Below, piece after piece: positions 1 through 4,560 of a stretch of 5,492 nt of DNA (positions within the stretch are counted from its first letter, which is position 1; every line of letters starts with the position of its first letter). The position numbers and the translations under genes are program-made. Where the stretch lies: NCBI GenBank assembly GCA_944363745.1, contig CALVVD010000069.1, positions 1-5,492 of the forward strand, read 5' to 3'. This stretch comes from an uncultured Bacilli bacterium (GTDB lineage: Bacteria; Bacillota_I; Bacilli_A; RF39; UBA660). The notes beneath the pieces are model-generated. The model was given only the letters and a program-made list of their open reading frames with translations. It was not told the DNA's origin and did not search any database.

Positions 1-803
1 CCAAATAATTTATTTTCACCTGTCGCAGGATTTCTTGTAAAAGCAACACCTGTACCACAAGTATTTCCCATATTACCATAAACCATCATCTGCACATTAA
101 CTGCAGTACCCCAATCATCAGGAATATTATTAAGACGTCTATAAGTAATCGCTCTATCATTATTCCAACTTCTAAAAACAGCTTTAATGGCTTCTATTAA
201 CTGTTCTTTAGGATCTTCTGGAAAAGGTTTATTAGTAAGACGAATATATTCTTCTTTATATTTTTTTATTATTTCTAATAAATCTAAATCTGTTAAGTCA
301 GTATCTAATTTTACACCTTTAGATTTTTTAAATCTTTCAAATAAATATTCAAAAGAACTCTTAGGTAGAGCCATAACAACATCAGCATACATAGAGATAA
401 ATCTTCTATAACAATCATAGGCAAAACGTCTATTATTAGTAAGATTAGCTAGTGTTTCTGCTACTTCATCATTCATACCAAGATTAAGAATAGTATCTAA
501 CATTCCAGGCATAGAACTTCTAGCACCACTTCTAACTGATACTAATAGGGGATTATTTTTATCTCCTAATCTTTTATTAGTTATTTTTTCTAACTCGGCA
601 ACTTTAGCAAATATTTCACTAATAATGTCATCACTTAAGACTCCATTATTATGATAATAACTTAAACAAGCCTCAGTTGTTATAGTAAAACCACTAGGTA
701 CAGGGAGTCCTAAAGAAGTCATTTCTGCAAGATTAGCACCTTTACCTCCTAGTAAATCTTTCATATCTTTATTACCTTCAGAAAAAGCATAAACGTATTT
801 CAT
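1..803 (-). CDS. ppdK: Pyruvate, phosphate dikinase, N-terminal part (partial, runs off the left edge)
   Basis: Pyruvate phosphate dikinase interconverts pyruvate + ATP + phosphate and PEP + AMP + diphosphate in the cytoplasm. In low-GC anaerobes it often works in PPi-linked glycolysis. Reading from ATG at 803-801 there are 267 uninterrupted codons to the window edge, against roughly 870-900 residues for the family. The visible part is the N-terminal ATP-grasp nucleotide-binding domain: GGKGANLAEM (residues 19-28) with GLPVPSGFTI following, the PPDK signature VSVRSGARSSMPGMLDTI (88-105), RSWNNDRAITYRR (211-223) and GNTCGTGVAFTRNPATGE (246-263). The swivelling His domain and the PEP/pyruvate barrel lie outside. 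The start is well supported: AAGGAGG sits 6 nt upstream and the protein begins in the usual way just before the GGKGANL loop. It is divergent from pyrH. No frameshift or missing motif is seen in the visible portion. Confidence 0.97.
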   Translation of the reverse strand, partial: MKYVYAFSEGNKDMKDLLGGKGANLAEMTSLGLPVPSGFTITTEACLSYYHNNGVLSDDIISEIFAKVAELEKITNKRLGDKNNPLLVSVRSGARSSMPGMLDTILNLGMNDEVAETLANLTNNRRFAYDCYRRFISMYADVVMALPKSSFEYLFERFKKSKGVKLDTDLTDLDLLEIIKKYKEEYIRLTNKPFPEDPKEQLIEAIKAVFRSWNNDRAITYRRLNNIPDDWGTAVNVQMMVYGNMGNTCGTGVAFTRNPATGENKLF

Positions 804-809
804 TTATAT

Positions 810-816
810 CCTCCTT
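810..816 (-). promoter_or_regulatory. Shine-Dalgarno site of ppdK
   Basis: On the minus strand AAGGAGG lies 6 nt before the ATG at 803-801. It is a full anti-SD match at good spacing and fixes the ppdK start. Confidence 0.9.
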
Positions 817-827
817 ATTCTTATATA

Positions 828-856
828 AGTATAACAGATACTAAATAATTTTTAAA
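828..856 (-). promoter_or_regulatory. Predicted sigma-A promoter of ppdK
   Basis: On the minus strand, -35 TTTAAA (851-856), a 17-bp spacer and -10 TATACT (828-833) preceded by TG in the extended -10 position (TGtTATACT). Transcription would start near 821, giving a leader of about 18 nt. Called by eye in an AT-rich gap, but spacing, TG extension and distance to the SD all fit. Confidence 0.6.
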
Positions 857-878
857 GACGATATTTTTATGATATACT
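851..878 (+). promoter_or_regulatory. Predicted sigma-A promoter of pyrH
   Basis: On the plus strand, -35-like TTTAAA (851-856), a 16-bp spacer and -10 TATACT (873-878) with an extended TG motif (TGaTATACT, TG at 870-871). Transcription would start near 885, leaving a leader of only about 11 nt before the pyrH ATG. The TTTAAA hexamer is self-complementary and is the same one used for the ppdK promoter on the other strand. Confidence 0.55.
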
Positions 879-884
879 TAGACT

Positions 885-890
885 GAGGTG
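885..890 (+). promoter_or_regulatory. Shine-Dalgarno site of pyrH, at the predicted 5' end of the mRNA
   Basis: GAGGTG matches the anti-SD (part of GGAGGTGAT) with 5 nt to the ATG at 896. It coincides with the predicted transcription start, so the SD may be the first thing on the transcript. This leaves no room for a PyrR-type attenuator in front of the gene. Confidence 0.75.
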
Positions 891-895
891 TAGTT

Positions 896-1579
896 ATGAA
901 TAAAAAAATATTATTAAAACTTAGTGGAGAATCTTTAAGTGGTAACAAAGAGTTTGGTATTGATAAGGAAAAAGTATTAGAAATCGCTAAAGAGATTAAA
1001 GAGTGTTTAGAGTTAGGATTTTCTATTTCTATTGTAATTGGTGGTGGTAACTTTTGGCGAGGCAAAGATAATAGTTTTATAAGTAGTCCTACAACTGATT
1101 ATATTGGGATGCTATCAACTGTTATGAATGCCCTAGCTTTAGAAGATATATTTAAACAAATTGGAGTTAAAGCTAAAGTTTTATCTGCTATTGAAATGAA
1201 TAAGATAATAGATTTTTATAAAAGAGATAGTATTATAGATAATGAAGTTATTATATTTGCAGCAGGAACATCTAACCCATACTTTTCAACTGATACAGCA
1301 GCAGCCTTAAGAGCAGCAGAAATAAAAGCAGATATTTTAGTAAAAGCTACTAATGTAGATGGTATTTATGATAAAGATCCTAAAGTATATAGTGATGCTA
1401 AATTAATTAAAGAAACTACTTACGATGAAGTTATAAATAAAAAGTTAAAAGTAATGGATTTAACGGCTATTACTCTATGTATGGATAACTCTATTCCTAT
1501 TAAAATATTTAATATAAATAAAAAAGGTATGTTAAAAGAAGTATTAACTACTGATAATATTGGTTCTATTGTAAAATAA
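896..1579 (+). CDS. pyrH: UMP kinase (uridylate kinase)
   Basis: Phosphorylates UMP to UDP with ATP, the step feeding all UTP/CTP synthesis; bacterial UMP kinases are cytosolic hexamers of the amino-acid-kinase fold. At 227 aa it is slightly shorter than the usual 235-241. Visible motifs in order: KLSGES (8-13, phosphate-binding), GIDKEKV (21-27), IGGGNFWRG (48-56), DYIGMLSTVMNALAL (68-82, with the UMP-contacting Asp and the GM..T..NA..L pattern), AAGTSNPYFSTDTAAALRA (122-140), KATNVDGIYDKDP (150-162) and VMDLTAITLCMDN (187-199). The order and content match Gram-positive PyrH closely. One deviation: the usual GTGNPFF/GTGNPYF reads GTSNPYF, with Ser126 for the second Gly. The start is supported by GAGGTG 5 nt upstream. 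The usual neighbours tsf and frr are both absent; the gene appears to be its own transcription unit, ending in the hairpin at 1578-1608. Confidence 0.97.
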   Translation: MNKKILLKLSGESLSGNKEFGIDKEKVLEIAKEIKECLELGFSISIVIGGGNFWRGKDNSFISSPTTDYIGMLSTVMNALALEDIFKQIGVKAKVLSAIEMNKIIDFYKRDSIIDNEVIIFAAGTSNPYFSTDTAAALRAAEIKADILVKATNVDGIYDKDPKVYSDAKLIKETTYDEVINKKLKVMDLTAITLCMDNSIPIKIFNINKKGMLKEVLTTDNIGSIVK

Positions 1580-1608
1580 AATGTTGGAAAATAATATTCC
1601 AACATTTT
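1578..1608. terminator. Bidirectional intrinsic terminator between pyrH and the AbiEii-like gene
   Basis: A perfect 12-bp stem (1578-1589 with 1597-1608; core TGTTGGAA/TTCCAACA) with a 7-nt AT loop. The ends of the stem are A-rich on the left and T-rich on the right, so either strand gives a hairpin followed by a U-rich stretch. It overlaps the last two bases of the pyrH stop codon and lies 2 nt beyond the stop of the convergent minus-strand gene, so it can serve both. Confidence 0.9.
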
Positions 1609-1610
1609 TA

Positions 1611-2486
1611 TTATATCTTATAAACTTTATTTTTACCTTGTCTTATTCTTTGATACTGTTCATTTAAAGTACTCTTTGTATAATATACCGCTCCTTTTAA
1701 ATCAACATCATCATCTAAAAATTCATAATGTTTCTTATTGCTTTTCCAAACTTCTTCATGTTTATCTATAAAACTGCTATTAAGATAATCAGTATTTAAA
1801 TTATAAATATCACTAACTTTCCCCCTATCTTGTAACATTTTCTCAAAATAATAAGAGAATTTATCTAAATCATAAGCCCCACCATGCAAATGATAAATAT
1901 CATAGAAATCTTTCGCTCTTGTATTTAAGAGAGATGGGTTATTTGACTCAGCTATAATACATAATTTTTCTGCTAGTGTCTCTTCCATAGAAGGTACTAC
2001 TATTTCATATTCTTCATCTTTAGAAAAGACTTTAGGGACTATCTTCTTTTCTCTTTCATAAATACAAGGATGATTTTCTCTATAATCAATACCTATAGGA
2101 TGATTAATTTTTCCATATTTAGCAGCGATGGGAAATTTAATAATACCAGTATATGTTCTTTTAGGAATTCCTCTTAAAATATAATCAAAATCGTTATCAC
2201 TTTCTTTATCACACATAGCATTTACTAAAAGTATTAAAGGGTCATGATGATCTATTGTGCTAGTTAAATCTATATCAGTAATAGGTCTTACTAATTTTCT
2301 TAAATGAACAAACTGAGCGAAACTACCCTTTACAATCATATCTTCACGGCAATCAATCTTGCTCAGTCTATAAAGTAAGCCTCTTGAAAAGAAAGTATTA
2401 TAAATATTTGTAATACTAATATTAAGATGCTTAGATTCTTTATTTAAATATGATTTTAAACTATCAGAATTACTAAAAGTATTCAT
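1611..2486 (-). CDS. Nucleotidyltransferase, AbiEii/AbiGii toxin family (orphan)
   Basis: A 291-aa protein with the marks of the AbiEii/AbiGii toxin family (DUF1814, polymerase-beta-type nucleotidyltransferases). Seen: VKGS at 52-55 followed by R67 and TDIDL at 70-74, the G-S...D-x-D catalytic pattern with probable metal ligands D71 and D73; a possible third acidic residue in GIDYR (132-136); and the family's conserved second half, EETLAEKL (168-175) followed by TRAKDFYDIYHL (189-200). Family members act as toxins in type IV toxin-antitoxin and phage-abortive systems by transferring nucleotides; the substrate here cannot be read from sequence. Known systems pair the toxin with an upstream AbiEi antitoxin/regulator; none is here, since the next gene upstream is divergent. 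The start is firm: an in-frame TAA lies two codons before the ATG, and AGGGG is 9 nt upstream. Base composition resembles its neighbours. A domesticated or housekeeping nucleotidyltransferase is the main alternative. Confidence 0.87.
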   Translation of the reverse strand: MNTFSNSDSLKSYLNKESKHLNISITNIYNTFFSRGLLYRLSKIDCREDMIVKGSFAQFVHLRKLVRPITDIDLTSTIDHHDPLILLVNAMCDKESDNDFDYILRGIPKRTYTGIIKFPIAAKYGKINHPIGIDYRENHPCIYEREKKIVPKVFSKDEEYEIVVPSMEETLAEKLCIIAESNNPSLLNTRAKDFYDIYHLHGGAYDLDKFSYYFEKMLQDRGKVSDIYNLNTDYLNSSFIDKHEEVWKSNKKHYEFLDDDVDLKGAVYYTKSTLNEQYQRIRQGKNKVYKI

Positions 2487-2495
2487 ATATTACAT

Positions 2496-2500
2496 CCCCT
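2496..2500 (-). promoter_or_regulatory. Shine-Dalgarno site of the AbiEii-like gene
   Basis: AGGGG on the minus strand, 9 nt before the ATG at 2486. It supports this start; the ATG just after it (2495-2493) is followed at once by TAA and cannot be the start. Confidence 0.65.
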
Positions 2501-2509
2501 TCTTTTAAT

Positions 2510-2539
2510 TTGTATATTATACAACAAACAACTATACAA
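2510..2539. repeat. Operator-like palindrome with a third half-site over the AbiEii-like promoter
   Basis: TTGTATA (2510-2516), one central base, then TATACAA (2518-2524) form a perfect 7-1-7 inverted repeat that contains the -10 box. The same half-site TATACAA recurs at 2533-2539, 15 bp further on, in the spacer and touching the -35. Three identical half-sites within 30 bp of a strong promoter suggest binding by a dimeric repressor. Part of the palindrome is forced by the TATAAT box itself, and AT-rich DNA makes such symmetry easier by chance. Confidence 0.5.
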
Positions 2540-2544
2540 GTCAA
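2516..2544 (-). promoter_or_regulatory. Near-consensus sigma-A promoter of the AbiEii-like gene
   Basis: On the minus strand TTGACT (2539-2544), exactly 17 bp, then a perfect TATAAT (2516-2521); 11 of 12 consensus positions match. The start site would be near 2509, giving a leader of about 23 nt with the SD inside it. This is the best promoter in the window. It drives only the AbiEii-like gene and is overlaid by an operator-like palindrome. Confidence 0.82.
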
Positions 2545-2561
2545 AAATAACCATTACTTTA

Positions 2562-2590
2562 TTGATTTTTAACTAAAGTTACCTTATAAT
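2562..2590 (+). promoter_or_regulatory. Predicted sigma-A promoter of the membrane protein / LTA-synthase-like pair
   Basis: TTGATT (2562-2567), a 17-bp spacer and a perfect TATAAT (2585-2590). Transcription would begin near 2597, about 20 nt before the GTG start at 2618. It is divergent from the AbiEii-like promoter; the two -35 boxes are 17 bp apart with no overlap. It probably serves both 2618-3034 and 2955-4544, since these overlap. Confidence 0.75.
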
Positions 2591-2608
2591 AATCAGTATT
2601 ACATCAAG

Positions 2609-2614
2609 AAAGGA
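2609..2614 (+). promoter_or_regulatory. Probable Shine-Dalgarno site of the small membrane protein
   Basis: AAAGGA, 3 nt before GTG 2618 and 12 nt before the in-frame GTG at 2627. The first spacing is short and the second long, so this site does not decide between the two starts. Confidence 0.5.
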
Positions 2615-2617
2615 ATT

Positions 2618-3034
2618 GTGGTTATAGTGTTTTTAATATGTATGTTAATGCCTGCTAGTATTTCTATTTTTGTAGAGAGAAAAATAAACGGTAGAGAAAA
2701 AAATACTAGTGATTTAATTTTAAAATATTTATTTTATACATTTTTTATTACTACTATTATGAATACTTTTATCTATTTATTTAGTAGTGAGAAAATGTTT
2801 CATTATGCAGAATATACTTTTAGTTATGATTTTTGTTTAAAATATATGTGGTTAAGTATATTTGTATCTTTTTTCTTACCATATATTTTTAAAATAATAA
2901 GTGCTAATATATCTATTAATTTAGAGATAAGAAAAAAAAGAAGAAGTAAAAATAATGAAAAAACTAAAGAAGTTAAAGAAAATAAAAAAGAAGTTAAAAA
3001 GACTGCAAAAAAGAAAAATAATAAAAGCAATTAA
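2618..3034 (+). CDS. Small lysine-tailed membrane protein, possibly the detached N-terminal part of the LTA-synthase-like enzyme
   Basis: 138 aa, not recognised as a family on its own. Three hydrophobic segments are visible (about 2-18, 33-55 and 74-98), then a tail from 105 to the end made almost wholly of Lys, Glu and Asn with no hydrophobic stretch. Charge bias (ERKINGREK after segment 1, RKKRRSK after segment 3) suggests N-terminus out and tail in the cytoplasm. Its last 80 nt overlap the next gene in another frame. LtaS-type enzymes carry about five membrane helices before their catalytic domain; the next gene shows only three, so this protein could supply the missing ones as a separate subunit or as the front of a single gene split by a frameshift. 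GTG 2618 is the longest start after the promoter; GTG 2627 and ATG 2642 are possible alternatives and change little. Confidence 0.7.
   Translation: MVIVFLICMLMPASISIFVERKINGREKNTSDLILKYLFYTFFITTIMNTFIYLFSSEKMFHYAEYTFSYDFCLKYMWLSIFVSFFLPYIFKIISANISINLEIRKKRRSKNNEKTKEVKENKKEVKKTAKKKNNKSN
2932..2939 (+). other. 8-A homopolymer run where two overlapping reading frames are both open
   Basis: An uninterrupted run of eight A inside the C-terminal coding part of 2618-3034. The frame of the next gene is already open here, since its last upstream stop is TAA at 2928-2930. Losing one A would join residues 1-107 of the small protein to the frame of the sulfatase-type enzyme, giving about 641 residues with no stop. 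Runs of this length are known sites of polymerase slippage, mutation and sequencing error. Confidence 0.6.
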
Positions 3035-4544
3035 ATGGGGATTGACTTTTATTATAATACTTTTATCTCTTATTATTATTTTTAGCACTAATTGGGCTTT
3101 AATTAATTGTCAATTTGATAATTTTGATCAAATATTATTTACTTTAACTAGTTCTGTATCAACAGCAAGTAATGATATAATTACAGATTTTATATGTAAA
3201 AATATTTTAATTCCTTTAGGTATTACTGTTCTTATTATGATTATAGCAATAGTTATAAAACATTTTTTTACATATATAGAAGCATATTTTAAGATAAATA
3301 TTAAGAATAAAACTATAAAATTAAATTCTTATACTATTATTAATGTTATACTAGTACTTTGTTTATTAAGTTATTCTATATATTATGCAATGAGTAATTT
3401 ATATATTTTTAACTATATAAAGTATAGTTATATAGAATCAAACTTTTTAGAGGTTAACTATGCTAATCCTAAAAAGGTAAAATTAGAATTTCCAAAAAAG
3501 AAAAGAAACCTAATTTATATATTTTTAGAGTCTATGGAATCAACTTATGCAGATAAACAAAGTGGCGGAGCCTATAATATTAATTATATTGAAGAATTAA
3601 CTGATTTAGCTTTAGAAAATATTAATTTTTCTTCTACTGATTTAATTGGTGGAGCTCATATGGCTTATAATACTTCATGGACTATGGCGGCAATGGTCTC
3701 ACATACTTCTGGTATTCCTTTAAAGACTATTTTTAATCAAGATGATAAAAGTACTTATAGTGATGGTACTACTCTTAAAGGAGCATATTCTCTTGGGGAT
3801 ATATTAAAAGATGAAGGTTATAAACAATATATAATGGTTGGCTCTGATTTAACTTTTGGAGGGCGAAGAGTTTATTTTAAAAATCATGGTAATTATACTG
3901 TATTTGATTATTTTACAGCGATAGATGATGGAATTATTGATGAAGATTATTATGTTAATTGGGGTTATGAAGATAAAAGAATGTTTAATTATGCTAAAGA
4001 TGAATTAACAAAAATTGCAAAGAAAGATGAGCCATTTAATTTTACTATGTTAACAGCAAATACACATTTTCCAGATGGATATATTGAAAAAGATTGTAAG
4101 TATGACTATGAAGATCATTATTTAAACTCCGTCGCTTGTTCTAGTGAAGAATTAAAAGAATTTATTGATTGGATAAAGAAACAAGATTTTTATGAAAATA
4201 CTACTATTATATTAGCAGGAGATCATTTAAGCATGAATACATATTCGTTTGAAGATATAGATCCTAATTATAATAGAAGTATCTATAATGTTTATATAAA
4301 TTCTCCTATAGATACTAATTGTAGTAAAAATAGAGAGTTTACTACTTTTGATTATTACCCTACTACTCTTGCTTCTTTAGGAGTTAAAATAGATGGGGAA
4401 AGACTGGGGCTTGGTACTAATTTATTTAGTTGTAAAAAGACTTTATCTGAGGAATATGGTAATGATTATATAGATGAAAGATTAAAAGAAAAATCAATAT
4501 TTTATGATGAGTGTATTGCTAAAGAATGTAAAAAGGATAAGTAG
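2955..4544 (+). CDS. Membrane-anchored LTA synthase / phosphoglycerol transferase-like sulfatase-fold enzyme
   Basis: 529 aa. A Lys-rich N-terminus (1-27) is followed by three membrane segments (about 28-46, 84-105, 127-147) and an extracytoplasmic alkaline-phosphatase/sulfatase-type domain from about 183 to the end. NFDQILFTL (56-64), before the second segment, resembles the EQILFHL motif of MdoB/OpgB-type proteins. Catalytic residues visible: E192 in IFLESMES; T243 in NTSWTMAAMVSHTSGIPL (239-256), the expected nucleophile in the OpgB-like pattern WTxAxMV...GIPL; H371 in TANTHFP; D423-H424 in LAGDHLSM; then TTFDYYPTTLASLG (463-476) and RLGLGTNLFS (483-492). Family members transfer glycerophosphate from phosphatidylglycerol to lipoteichoic acid or glycans at the outer membrane face; the acceptor here is unknown. 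ATG 2955 is the first start in frame, but its upstream AAGAAG is a poor SD and it lies 80 nt inside the preceding gene, so translational coupling or fusion to that gene is likely. Confidence 0.88.
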   Translation: MKKLKKLKKIKKKLKRLQKRKIIKAIKWGLTFIIILLSLIIIFSTNWALINCQFDNFDQILFTLTSSVSTASNDIITDFICKNILIPLGITVLIMIIAIVIKHFFTYIEAYFKINIKNKTIKLNSYTIINVILVLCLLSYSIYYAMSNLYIFNYIKYSYIESNFLEVNYANPKKVKLEFPKKKRNLIYIFLESMESTYADKQSGGAYNINYIEELTDLALENINFSSTDLIGGAHMAYNTSWTMAAMVSHTSGIPLKTIFNQDDKSTYSDGTTLKGAYSLGDILKDEGYKQYIMVGSDLTFGGRRVYFKNHGNYTVFDYFTAIDDGIIDEDYYVNWGYEDKRMFNYAKDELTKIAKKDEPFNFTMLTANTHFPDGYIEKDCKYDYEDHYLNSVACSSEELKEFIDWIKKQDFYENTTIILAGDHLSMNTYSFEDIDPNYNRSIYNVYINSPIDTNCSKNREFTTFDYYPTTLASLGVKIDGERLGLGTNLFSCKKTLSEEYGNDYIDERLKEKSIFYDECIAKECKKDK

Positions 4545-4560
4545 TTAACCTATCCTTTTT
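4530..4560. terminator. Bidirectional intrinsic terminator between the LTA-synthase-like gene and htpG
   Basis: AAAAAGGATA (4530-4539) pairs perfectly with TATCCTTTTT (4551-4560) across an 11-nt loop: a 10-bp stem with a T-run on the right and an A-run on the left. It covers the last codons and the TAG of the plus-strand gene and touches the TAA of minus-strand htpG. It therefore ends both convergent genes with no spare DNA between them. Confidence 0.87.

Noticed and set aside
187..411. 74-aa plus-strand open frame
   Set aside because: Lies wholly antisense to the well-conserved ppdK coding region, has no ribosome site and no recognisable composition.
841..1065. 74-aa minus-strand open frame across the pyrH start
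   Set aside because: Antisense shadow of pyrH and its promoter; the pyrH reading is certain.
1420..1605. 61-aa minus-strand open frame at the end of pyrH
   Set aside because: Antisense to conserved pyrH motifs, and it would start inside the terminator hairpin.
2490..2495. Minimal start-stop ATG TAA just before the AbiEii-like gene
   Set aside because: The ATG directly abuts the AGGGG SD with no spacing, so ribosomes should not use it; it is probably incidental, though it proves the downstream ATG is the first possible start.
3005..3013. GCA AAA AAG, identical to the dnaX-type slippery codons, in frame within the small membrane protein
   Set aside because: A -1 shift here enters the third frame and meets TAA at 3019-3021 after two codons. 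The downstream enzyme lies in the other frame (+1), so this site cannot make the fusion, and no following stem-loop is evident.
2824..3030. 68-aa Phe/Leu-rich minus-strand open frame
   Set aside because: Its hydrophobicity is simply the complement of the A-rich Lys codons on the plus strand; no ribosome site or promoter.
2487..3034. The AbiEii-like protein and the small membrane protein as a toxin-antitoxin pair
   Set aside because: They are divergent with separate promoters. The small protein has three membrane segments and no wing-helix or AbiEi-like features, and its overlap ties it to the LTA-synthase-like gene.
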